Positions 1 to 7,806 of a DNA stretch of 42,239 nucleotides are shown piece by piece. The first letter of the stretch is position 1, and the number at the start of each line of letters is the position of its first letter. Source of the DNA: Planctomycetota bacterium (GTDB lineage Bacteria; Planctomycetota; JACOTG01); the NCBI GenBank assembly GCA_016178505.1, contig JACOTG010000100.1:1-42239 (forward strand), given 5' to 3'. Below the pieces are notes generated by a model. The model made no database searches. It had not been told where the DNA came from and saw only the letters and a list, made by a program, of their open reading frames with translations. A program made the translations under genes and the position numbers.

Positions 1-1
1 C

Positions 2-418
2 GAGCGGCGATACCTCGTCGAGCTCTCGGCAGGGGAGCGGCAACGCGTGGGGGTCGCACGGGCTCTCGCGCAGGAGCCGGGCGTGATGCTGCTCGACGAG
101 CCGACGTCGCACCTCGATCTCGGCCACCAGGTCGCGACGTATTCGCTCTTGCGCGAGCTTCGCCGAGAAAGCGGCCTGACGATCGTCGTCGTCTCTCACG
201 ACGTGAACCTCGCCGCGACGTATTGCGAGCGGCTCGTGCTCCTCGCCGGCGGGAAAATCGCTCGAAGCGGCACACCCGCCGACGTCCTGCGCCGGGGCGT
301 CCTCGAGTCGGTCTACCGAACCCCGGTCACCCTCGGCGCCCACCCCGAAACCCACACCCCGTGGGTCTTCCCATCGCATACGGTGTCAGACTCCGAACAA
401 CAACAACCGGATCGTTGA
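2..418 (+). CDS. ABC transporter ATP-binding protein, C-terminal part (FecE/BtuD type)
   Basis: This is the 3' part of a gene that begins before the window; the reading frame is open from base 2. It carries the ABC signature LSAGERQR, Walker B with catalytic Glu in VMLLDEPTSHLD, and the switch histidine in VVVSHDVNLAA. The order and spacing match the second half of a nucleotide-binding subunit, and the SHLDLGHQ stretch is typical of iron-siderophore/haem/cobalamin importers (FecE, HmuV, BtuD). The protein would sit on the cytoplasmic face and hydrolyse ATP for import. Walker A and the permease partner lie outside the window, so the substrate cannot be decided. The last 30 or so residues are a proline-rich tail. 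The family is certain; the subfamily is inferred. Confidence 0.9.
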   Translation, partial: ERRYLVELSAGERQRVGVARALAQEPGVMLLDEPTSHLDLGHQVATYSLLRELRRESGLTIVVVSHDVNLAATYCERLVLLAGGKIARSGTPADVLRRGVLESVYRTPVTLGAHPETHTPWVFPSHTVSDSEQQQPDR

Positions 419-460
419 CCCCCCGGGGCCCGTCCGGTCGCGCCACTCTGCGACGAGGCG

Positions 461-540
461 CGAAGTATTTCGGAACGAATGTGCCAGGCTTGGTACGCGT
501 GAGGGGCGGTGTATTTCGGGGCGAACGAGGCCGGGGCGGT
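461..540. repeat. Possible degenerate REP-like intergenic element
   Basis: Two near copies of GTATTTCGGAACGAA lie at 465-479 and 511-525 (the second reads GTATTTCGGGGCGAA). Between them is an imperfect inverted pair, GTGCC then GGTAC, at about 481-495. The minus strand contains AATACACCGCCCCT, which resembles the ends of REP-type elements associated with REP-associated tyrosine transposases in environmental bacteria. That resemblance is from memory and not tested. The remaining intergenic sequence from 419 to 643 holds only a promoter candidate and the ribosome binding site of the next gene. Confidence 0.3.
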
Positions 541-550
541 GCGGGCGCGC

Positions 551-580
551 TTGCGGTCCTGGAGCGATCGCGAGTAAGAT
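551..580 (+). promoter_or_regulatory. Weak sigma-70-like promoter candidate
   Basis: TTGCGG at 551-556 and TAAGAT at 575-580 are separated by 18 bases, 64 bases before the start codon of the large exported protein at 644. The -10 matches four of six consensus positions and the -35 three. Confidence is low in such GC-rich sequence. Confidence 0.3.
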
Positions 581-643
581 TGCCGCCCAACACTCAGGGG
601 ATGTCTCGCGCGATCTTGCCGGTCAAAGCCAAGGAGCGTTCCG

Positions 644-3600
644 ATGATTTCATTGCGTCGAGGTCGTCGGCTGTTCGTGGCAATCCAGGTGGGGGTCGTG
701 CTCGGCGCGGCCGGAACGGCGCTCGGGAATGCGGGCAGCACCACGCGAGTCAGCGTCGACTCCGCCGGAGCGCAAGGCAACGGGCGAAGCGGAAACGCCG
801 ACGACAACATCGCCCTCTCGAGCGACGGGCGCTACGTCGTCTTCGAGAGCATCGCCACGAACCTCGTCGCCGGCGATACGAACGCGCTCTCGGACATCTT
901 CGTGCGCGACCGTCAGACGGGCGCGACGACGCGCATGAGCGTCGTCAACTCGACGGGTGCCCAGGCGATCGGCGGCGCCAGCGTCGAGCCCGCGATCTCG
1001 CCGGACGGGCGATGGGTTGCATTTCGCAGCGACGCGACGAATCTGGTCACCGGCGACACCAATGCGACGACGGACATCTTCGTGCACGATCGGCAGGGAA
1101 CCGCGACGATTCGCGTCAGCGTCGATACCGCAGGTGCGCAGGCGAACGGACCCAGCTCTTCGGTGTCGATCTCTACGGACGGGCGCTACGTCGCCTTCGA
1201 GAGCGTCGCGACGAACCTCGTCGCCACCGACACCAACAACGCGAGCGACATCTTCGTGCGCGACCGCGACACGGACGGGAACGGGATCTTCGACGAGGCG
1301 GGCGGCGTCGCGACGACACGCGTTAGCCTCGGCCCGCTCGCCGTGGCAGGGAACGACTCCAGTCGAGCACCGTCCATCTCGGGAGACGGACGATTCGTTG
1401 CGTTCGAAAGCGACGCGACGAACCTCGTCGCCGGCGACACGAACAGTGCCACCGACATCTTCGTGCGCGACCGGCAGACTTCGACGACGACGCGCGTCAG
1501 CGTCGCGACGGGAGGCACTCAATCGAACGGCAACAGCCGCGAGCCGTCGATCTCGGCCGGCGGTCGCTTCGTCGCGTACGAGAGCGACGCGTCGAATCTG
1601 GTCGCCGGGGACACGAACGCGGTCACGGACATCTTCGCGCACGACCGCCAGACGACGACGACCGCGCGGGTCAGCGTCAGCTCCTCGGGCACGCAGGCCG
1701 ACTTCGCGAGCAACGATCCGATGATCTCGTCGGACGCTCGCTACACCACGTTTCGCAGCAACGCGACGAACCTCGTCGCCGGCGACACCAACGCGCGCAC
1801 CGACGTCTTCGTGTACGACGGCGTCACGTCGGCGACGGCGCGCGTCAGCGTGGACGGAATGGGGACACAGGCCAACGGAAACAGCTTCGATCCCGCGGTG
1901 TCCTCGAGCGGACAGTTCGTGGTCTTCTCGAGCATCGCGACGAACCTCATCACGGGCGACACGAACGGCGCCTCGGACGTTTTCTTCCGCGATCTCATCG
2001 ACTCGATCCCGCCGGTCATCACGTGTTCGACGAACTTGGTGCGCGAATGCACGGGCGCGAGCGGTGCGTCCGTGTCGTACACGACGACCGCGACCGACAA
2101 CTGCGACCCGAGCCCCATCGTGTCGTGTGCGCCGGCGTCGGGAGCCACGTTCGCGATCGCGACCACGACGGTGAATTGCACGGCGACCGATGCCACGGGA
2201 AACTCCTCGGCGTGCTCGTTCACTGTGACGGTGCGCGACACCGTGGCGCCCACGATCACGTGCCCCACGAATGCATCGAGCGAGTGCACGGGACCGAGCG
2301 GCGCGCCCGTGACGTTTACGGCAACGGCGACCGACACGTGCGACGCGAGCCCGAGCGTCGTTTGCGCGCCGGCGTCGGGAAGCACGTTCGCGATCGGGAC
2401 GACCACCGTGAATTGCACGGCGACCGACGCCTCGTCGAATGCGTCGAGCTGCTCGTTCACGGTCTCCATCGCGGACACGACCGCGCCCGCGATCACGTGC
2501 CCGGCGAACCTCGTGCGCCAATGCACGAGCTCGAGCGGTGCGCCGGTGACCTTCACGGTCACGGCGACGGACACGTGCGACTCGACTCCGACGGTGTCAT
2601 GCGTGCCCGCCTCGGGGAGCATCTTCGCGATCGGAACGACGACCGTGGACTGCACGGCGACGGACGACTCGACGAACGCGTCGGGTTGCTCGTTCACCGT
2701 CACCGTCCGCGACACGACGCCTCCCGCGATCACGTGCTCCGCGAATCTGACGCGCGAATGCGCGGGGATCAGCGGTGCGCCGGTCACTTACACGGTGACG
2801 GCGAACGATGCCTGCGACCCGAACCCACTGATCGTTTGCGCCCCGTCGTCCGGGAGCGTCTTCTCGTTCGGCACTACCACGGTGAACTGCTCGGCGACCG
2901 ACGGATCGTCGAACTCGTCGAGCTGCTCCTTCACGGTGACCGTCGTCGACACCACGGCTCCCACGATTTCGTGTCCCAACGACTTCACGCGCGAGTGCAC
3001 CAGCGCCGCCGGCGCGCCGGTCACGTTCTCGCCGACCGCGGTCGACGCGTGCGATCCCGTGCCCGGCGTGTCCTGCGTGCCGCCGTCGGGGAGCACGTTC
3101 GCGATGGGAACGACGACGGTCCACTGCACGGCGACGGATGCGTCCGGTAACTCCCAGACGTGCTCGTTCATCGTGGCCGTCGGCGACTCGAACGGGCCGA
3201 CGGTGCAGTGCCCGGTCGATCTGACCCGCGAATGCACCAGCTCGAACGGCGCCACGGTCTCGTTCACGGTGACGGCGACGGATGCCTGCGACCCGAACCC
3301 GACCGTCGGCTGCGTGCCTTCTTCCGGAAGCCTGTTCCCGATCGGCCAGACTTCGGTGACCTGCACGGCGACCGACGCTTCCTCGAACGTCGGCGCCTGC
3401 TCGTTCACCGTCACCGTGGGTGACACGACGGCCCCGTCGGTCCAGTGCTCGGGCAACCTCACTCGCGAATGCACGAGCCCCAGCGGAGCGACCGTGACCT
3501 TCTCGGTGACCGCGAGCGACGCTTGCGACCCGATCCCGTCGATCGTCTGCGCTCCAGCGTCGGGGAGCGTCTTCGCGATCGGTACCACGAACGTCACGTG

Positions 3601-4642
3601 CACGGCTCGAGACGCGGCGAACAATGCGGCCATCTGCTCGTTCGACGTCACCGTCTCCGACACGACGCCTCCGACGATTCAGTGCACGGGCGATCGCTCG
3701 GCCGTCTGCGAAGGCCCGAGCGGCGCCACGGTCACGTTCGACGTCACGGCCACCGACCTGTGCGACCCGTCGCCGGCGGTCGCGTGCACTCCACCGTCGG
3801 GCAGCGTGTTCCCGATCGGACAGACGACCGTGAACTGCACCGCGACCGACGCGGGCAACCAATCCGCGAGCTGCTCGTTCGTCGTCACCGTCGGCAGCAT
3901 CACGTTGCTCGACGTGCGCCCCGGAACGGGTTCGGAGAGCGGTGCGGACCTCGTGAAGATCGATGGTTGCGGTTTCACGACCGTCGGCGACACGACCGTC
4001 ACGATCGGCGGCGCCTCGGCAACCATCGTGTCGGTGACGTCGACTCAGATGCAGGTGCGAACGCCCCCGGGGTCGGGAACTGCCGACGTCTCGGTGACGA
4101 ACTCGAACGGGACGTCCACTCTTCCGGGTAGCTACTCGTACATCGCACCCGAGATCGCGGTCCGGCTCGGAAACGTGAACGTGGCGCTCGGCGACCGCGA
4201 GAACGTGCTCACGATCAACAGCTCGATCGGAGGTCCGACGCGCGAAGTGACCGTACCCGTGGATACTCTGATTCGGGCGGTCGTGGTTGCTCCGACGAGC
4301 CGCACCACGTCGCGTTTCGTCATCTACGCGTGGCCGGGAGTCCCCGGGGCCGGCAACGTCACGCCGCAACCCGCGCAACTCGGATCGACCATCTTCCCGA
4401 CGCCCCTTACCCGAGCACTGACCCCGCAGCCGTTCCGCATCTGGAACAACATCGGAAACGAATCGCAGCTCGGCGTCCCGACGTATCCGTCGAATCCGGC
4501 GCCGTCGACCCTCTTCAACGTCGCGCACGGACTCCGCAATCCACTGGTCGCCGGGTTTCAGGGATTCATCCGCGACGACGGCGCCGGGAGCCCGCGCGGT
4601 TTCAGCGTGACGAACGCGGTGATCCTGCGCGTCACGCGCTGA
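644..4642 (+). CDS. Exported PD40 propeller / HYR x8 / IPT-TIG protein with shared C-terminal module
   Basis: A 1332-residue secreted protein. The start is fixed by AAGGAG at 631-636 and by an N-terminal signal peptide (basic MISLRRGRR, then a hydrophobic stretch). Residues about 55-455 are seven repeats built on S.DGRYVAFES.ATNLV.GDTN..DIFVRDR, the PD40/TolB-like pattern, giving a seven-bladed propeller. One blade carries an inserted EF-hand-like loop, DTDGNGIFDE. Residues 456-1087 are eight HYR (hyalin) repeats with six Cys each. Residues about 1085-1168 look like an IPT/TIG Ig-fold. Residues about 1169-1332 form a module ending GFSVTNAVILRV that recurs in the next two genes. An adhesive or binding role outside the cell is likely; no catalytic motif is visible. 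Cysteine richness implies oxidative folding outside the cytoplasm. Confidence 0.85.
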   Translation: MISLRRGRRLFVAIQVGVVLGAAGTALGNAGSTTRVSVDSAGAQGNGRSGNADDNIALSSDGRYVVFESIATNLVAGDTNALSDIFVRDRQTGATTRMSVVNSTGAQAIGGASVEPAISPDGRWVAFRSDATNLVTGDTNATTDIFVHDRQGTATIRVSVDTAGAQANGPSSSVSISTDGRYVAFESVATNLVATDTNNASDIFVRDRDTDGNGIFDEAGGVATTRVSLGPLAVAGNDSSRAPSISGDGRFVAFESDATNLVAGDTNSATDIFVRDRQTSTTTRVSVATGGTQSNGNSREPSISAGGRFVAYESDASNLVAGDTNAVTDIFAHDRQTTTTARVSVSSSGTQADFASNDPMISSDARYTTFRSNATNLVAGDTNARTDVFVYDGVTSATARVSVDGMGTQANGNSFDPAVSSSGQFVVFSSIATNLITGDTNGASDVFFRDLIDSIPPVITCSTNLVRECTGASGASVSYTTTATDNCDPSPIVSCAPASGATFAIATTTVNCTATDATGNSSACSFTVTVRDTVAPTITCPTNASSECTGPSGAPVTFTATATDTCDASPSVVCAPASGSTFAIGTTTVNCTATDASSNASSCSFTVSIADTTAPAITCPANLVRQCTSSSGAPVTFTVTATDTCDSTPTVSCVPASGSIFAIGTTTVDCTATDDSTNASGCSFTVTVRDTTPPAITCSANLTRECAGISGAPVTYTVTANDACDPNPLIVCAPSSGSVFSFGTTTVNCSATDGSSNSSSCSFTVTVVDTTAPTISCPNDFTRECTSAAGAPVTFSPTAVDACDPVPGVSCVPPSGSTFAMGTTTVHCTATDASGNSQTCSFIVAVGDSNGPTVQCPVDLTRECTSSNGATVSFTVTATDACDPNPTVGCVPSSGSLFPIGQTSVTCTATDASSNVGACSFTVTVGDTTAPSVQCSGNLTRECTSPSGATVTFSVTASDACDPIPSIVCAPASGSVFAIGTTNVTCTARDAANNAAICSFDVTVSDTTPPTIQCTGDRSAVCEGPSGATVTFDVTATDLCDPSPAVACTPPSGSVFPIGQTTVNCTATDAGNQSASCSFVVTVGSITLLDVRPGTGSESGADLVKIDGCGFTTVGDTTVTIGGASATIVSVTSTQMQVRTPPGSGTADVSVTNSNGTSTLPGSYSYIAPEIAVRLGNVNVALGDRENVLTINSSIGGPTREVTVPVDTLIRAVVVAPTSRTTSRFVIYAWPGVPGAGNVTPQPAQLGSTIFPTPLTRALTPQPFRIWNNIGNESQLGVPTYPSNPAPSTLFNVAHGLRNPLVAGFQGFIRDDGAGSPRGFSVTNAVILRVTR
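2009..3904 (+). repeat. Eight in-frame tandem HYR repeats, 237-bp period
   Basis: Repeat starts checked at 2009, 2246 and 2483 are exactly 237 bases (79 codons) apart, and the eight translated copies run to about 3904. Each copy follows the scheme PTITC..EC.....VTFTVTATD.CDP....C.PASGS.F.IGTTTVNCTATD....CSFTVTV. The copies have diverged at DNA level, so this is an old domain expansion rather than a recent slippage array. Confidence 0.9.
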
Positions 4643-4791
4643 TTCGCGAGACGATTCCGCGGCGCGACGTCCGAGACGCCGCACGCGACGAGATTCGCAC
4701 GGGGTTGGGATCGCGGAAGGGGTAGCATGTCCTCCATGTCGGGGCGGAGACTCCGACCGTCGCCACCGACTCGTCCGGGAAGGAGCCACTC

Positions 4792-6552
4792 ATGCGGAAT
4801 CGAATCGCGCGGATCCTCGTCGCCTGTACTTCGATCATCACTTTCTCCGGCGTCGCGTCCGCGCAGACCCTGCGCGTGAGCCTCGACTCGTCCGGCCACG
4901 AGGGCCACGCCCAGAGTTCGTCGTGCGTCGTGTCGTCGGACGGACGGTTCGTCGCTTTCCACAGCGACGCGACGGATCTCGTCCCCGGCGACGCCAACGG
5001 GCGTACCGACGTCTTCGAGAGGGACCTCGAGACGGGAGTCACCGTGCGCGTCAGCGTCACGTCCGCGGGCGTGGAGTCCGACGGCAACAGCACGTCGCCC
5101 GTGATATCGGCCGACGGTCGATTCGTGGCGTTCTTCAGCCTTGCGAGAAACTTCGGCCCGTCGAACCCGAACCCGAACCGGCTTCTCTACGTCCACGACC
5201 GCGACACGGGTGCGACCGAATGGGCCAGCGTCACCTCCTTGAACGTCGCGACCGACGATGTGCGTTCGCCGTCGATCTCCGGAGACGGGCGCTTCATCGC
5301 GTTCGAGGGCGGCTACATCCTTCCGAATCATCAGAACAGCAACTCGGACGTCTACGTCCGCGACCGCGTCGCCGGAACGACTCGCTGCGCGAGCCTGCTC
5401 GCGACCGGTGACTACGGGGGCGGAGTCTATCCCTCGATCTCCGAGAATGGACGGTACGTCGCGTTCGTCAGCGGGAGCAATTTGGACCCGACGCCGGCGA
5501 CCGGTAGTGTGCACGTCTATATTCGAGACCTACAGACGGACACCGCCCGGCGCGTGAGCCTCGACTCGGCCGGCAACGGCGCAGACAACGGCTCTTCCTA
5601 CCCGGCGATTTCCGGCAGCGGTCGATACGTCGCGTTCATCAGCAGCGCGCGCAACCTGGTCCCCGGGGATACGAACAACCAGGAGGACCTATTCGTGCGC
5701 GACGTCGTCGCCGGAACGACGGTTCGCATCAACGTCGATCCTGCAGGCAATCAATCGAGTGCCACGCAGCCGCCTGCGATTTCCGCCGACGGTCGATTCG
5801 TTGCGTTCACGAGCGGCGCGCCGAACCTCGTCGTCGGCGACACGAACACGACGGTGGACGTGTTCGTGAGGGACCTCCAGACGAACGTCACGACTCGGGT
5901 CAGCCTGAATTGGCTCGGTGGGCAGGCGAACGGCAGCAGCGTGTTTGGGGCGATCTCGGGCGACGGCTCGGTCGTCGGCTTCCAATCCGGATTCAGCACC
6001 GCCGTTCCGAACGACGTGAACGGAACGACCGACGTGTTCGTCCACATCCGTGAAAACGTGCGCTGTTCGAGCGGCAACGTGAACCTCGGATTGGGAGGCC
6101 TCGCGTCGGTCTTGTCGGTGAACGGTTCGACGGGAGACGCGCTACGCCAGGTCACGACCGGCGTCGGCTCGCCGATCACCGTGAACCTGAACGCCGCACC
6201 TCACGGCCCCGCGAGCCCGCGTTACGTCGTGTGGGTATGGGCCGGCCCGCCGTCGCGGTCGCTGCAACTCCTCGTCGACGGCTTCACGTTTGGCTGCACC
6301 GTCGAGGCGACGCCGTTCATGCCCTTCGGATTTCCGCAGCCGCTCCGATGCCTCCGCGGAGGGCTGTCGCCGCTCGTCTGCATCGGCGTAACCGAGCTGC
6401 CGTCTCCGGCGCGCGCTCCGTGGACCGTGACGAAGCCGGGCGGCTTCGGCGCGCCGGCGACATTCACCGTCCAAGGTATGATCGAAGACTCGGGCTCCGC
6501 CAACGCCTTCCCGTTCAGCATCACCAACGCGGTCGTTCTGCGCGTTCAGTGA
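4792..6552 (+). CDS. Exported seven-bladed PD40 propeller protein with shared C-terminal module
   Basis: 586 residues. The start has GGAAGGAG about 8 bases upstream and a clear signal peptide ending GVASA|Q at about residue 25. Seven repeats of the form ISADGRFVAF.S...NLV.GDTN..DVFVRDLQT occupy about residues 40-420, the same PD40/TolB-like repeat as in the preceding gene but without HYR or TIG domains. From residue 424 (RCSSGNVNLGLGG) to the end lies the module shared with both neighbours, ending FSITNAVVLRV. This copy has several cysteines that the upstream copy lacks. It is probably a paralogue of the upstream gene. TAGCAT at 4723-4728 could be a -10 element, but no good -35 is present. 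Function beyond export and a propeller scaffold cannot be read from the sequence. Confidence 0.85.
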   Translation: MRNRIARILVACTSIITFSGVASAQTLRVSLDSSGHEGHAQSSSCVVSSDGRFVAFHSDATDLVPGDANGRTDVFERDLETGVTVRVSVTSAGVESDGNSTSPVISADGRFVAFFSLARNFGPSNPNPNRLLYVHDRDTGATEWASVTSLNVATDDVRSPSISGDGRFIAFEGGYILPNHQNSNSDVYVRDRVAGTTRCASLLATGDYGGGVYPSISENGRYVAFVSGSNLDPTPATGSVHVYIRDLQTDTARRVSLDSAGNGADNGSSYPAISGSGRYVAFISSARNLVPGDTNNQEDLFVRDVVAGTTVRINVDPAGNQSSATQPPAISADGRFVAFTSGAPNLVVGDTNTTVDVFVRDLQTNVTTRVSLNWLGGQANGSSVFGAISGDGSVVGFQSGFSTAVPNDVNGTTDVFVHIRENVRCSSGNVNLGLGGLASVLSVNGSTGDALRQVTTGVGSPITVNLNAAPHGPASPRYVVWVWAGPPSRSLQLLVDGFTFGCTVEATPFMPFGFPQPLRCLRGGLSPLVCIGVTELPSPARAPWTVTKPGGFGAPATFTVQGMIEDSGSANAFPFSITNAVVLRVQ

Positions 6553-6595
6553 TTAGCCCATCCTGCCATCGCCAGATGGTCTGCGATCGAGGCGA

Positions 6596-7427
6596 GTGAT
6601 GAGTCGCACGCGAGTCGTCTGCGCAATGGCTTTCGGATCGGCTGTGGTCGCTCTGGCTCGCGCACAGGCGCCGGTGCGGGTGTACCACGAGATCAGCGCA
6701 GTCCACGGCGGACTGGGCGGCACGCTCGCCGACCACAGCCATTTCGGCGCGGCCGTCGCGTCGCTCGGGGATCTCGACGGGGACGGCGTCGGCGATCTGG
6801 CAGTCGGTTCACCTGAGGACGACGATCACAGGCCGGGAACCGGGAAGGTTTGGATCCTGCGCCTTCGCGCCGATGCGACCGTGCAGGCGACGCAAGCGAT
6901 CGCCGAGGGCGAGGGAGAATTCGGCGGGACGCTATGGGCCGCCATGCGACGGCGGCACGGTGGACGCGGGAATGGGATGGCCCGCCGACGTGCTCCGCGT
7001 GAACGGCGTCACGCGGCGATCGGTCGTCGCGATCGGCGAGCCGGTCCGACTCTCGCTCGACGCTGCGCCCGGCGGGCCGAGCCCGGCGAGTTACTTCATT
7101 TGGCTTTGGAACGATCCAGCCCCCAGTCCAGTCGCGATGATCGTTCGCGGATCGCGGATCGGCTGCACGGTCGATCCTACGCCACTCGTTCGCCGCCTCG
7201 CGCCGCAGCCTTTCGCGTGCATCGCTGGACCGGATGTCCCTCCGGCAATCTGCGCGTCGATCGAACACCTCGAGTCCCCGACATCGGCGCCGTGGGCTAC
7301 GGTTCGCTCGCAGAGCTTCCGGCGACCGGGACTGGTGTTCACGCTGCGAGGGGCGATAGAGGATCGCCATGCTGCGACCCCGCTCGGTTGGAGCGTGACC
7401 AACGCCGTGACCGTCGAAACTCACTGA
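6596..7427 (+). pseudogene. Broken FG-GAP protein gene with shared C-terminal module
   Basis: Reading from GTG 6596 (or ATG 6599) gives a signal peptide ending LARAQ and one FG-GAP/integrin-alpha repeat with the calcium motif DLDGDGVGDLAVG. It then gives the first residues of a second repeat (AIAEGEGEFGGTL, to about 6933). There the frame ends in nonsense. The C-terminal module resumes in the next frame at Cys codon 6945-6947 (CDGGTVDAGMGWPADVLRVNG...) and runs to TGA at 7425-7427, ending WSVTNAVTVE. The simplest reading is an internal deletion that removed most FG-GAP repeats and shifted the frame; a misassembly over repeats is the alternative. The C-terminal module has the same C..G.V..G....VL.VNG opening as the previous protein. 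Only a one-repeat stub with an unrelated tail would be made. Confidence 0.75.
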
Positions 7428-7471
7428 CGCCGTCGGGTCGGGCGGATGGACCCGGCCCGACCCGAACGGCG
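7428..7471. terminator. Long GC hairpin between convergent genes
   Basis: CGCCGT at 7428-7433 plus CGGGTCGGGC at 7434-7443 pair with GCCCGACCCG at 7455-7464 and ACGGCG at 7466-7471. This is 16 base pairs with a single bulged A at 7465 and an 11-base loop. It begins immediately after the stop codon at 7427 and lies between convergent reading frames, so a bidirectional terminator is likely, although no T-run follows. Confidence 0.6.
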
Positions 7472-7489
7472 AGTCGCTTGCTTCGCGAG

Positions 7490-7806
7490 TCAGTCGCGAG
7501 TGCGCTCGATGCACTTGTTCAGGTACGACGTGTCATCGAGCGTTCGCGTGGACATCAAGTCCACGTCGAAGTCGTAGACCTTCACTCGGCCGAACGTCTC
7601 GCCGACGACGAGGTGACCGTCCGACGGAGTCATCGCGCCGAACCGCGTCGCGATACCGCTGGACTCGCCCGTCGTTTCGTCGGTCGACGTTCAGTTCGGT
7701 CCGGTGGCGTGGAGTATCGTCCCCTGGTCGTTTCGCGCGCCGATTCCGCCGCCGAGCTTGGGACGTCGTCAATGTCCAAATCGATCGCGGCAGACACCAC
7801 TCTCAC
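7490..7806 (-). pseudogene. Decayed 3' end of an unidentified gene
   Basis: On the minus strand the last stretch reads as a normal protein end: IATRFGAMTPSDGHLVVGE, then FGRVKVYDFDVDLMSTRTLD, ending YLNKCIERTRD and a stop at 7490-7492. Going upstream in the same frame an in-frame TGA interrupts the protein between HATGPN and TSTDETTGESSG. Further up the protein-like sequence (VVSAAIDLDIDDVP) lies in another frame, so at least one frameshift and one nonsense change are needed. The upstream part is missing, cut off against the end of the next minus-strand gene. No family could be named. It is not a shadow of a plus-strand gene, since none overlaps it. Confidence 0.5.

Noticed and set aside
650..2521. 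Long open frame on the minus strand opposite the propeller/HYR gene
   Set aside because: Arg/Asp/Val-rich low-complexity antisense product in GC-rich repeats; no motif, no ribosome binding site, and the plus strand has clear domains.
2009..3904. Regular 237-bp repeats as a possible CRISPR or satellite array
   Set aside because: They are in-frame protein repeats much longer than CRISPR units, without unique spacers.
2597..4789. 730-codon minus-strand open frame
   Set aside because: Antisense to HYR repeats, Arg-rich nonsense composition that mirrors the repeat period.
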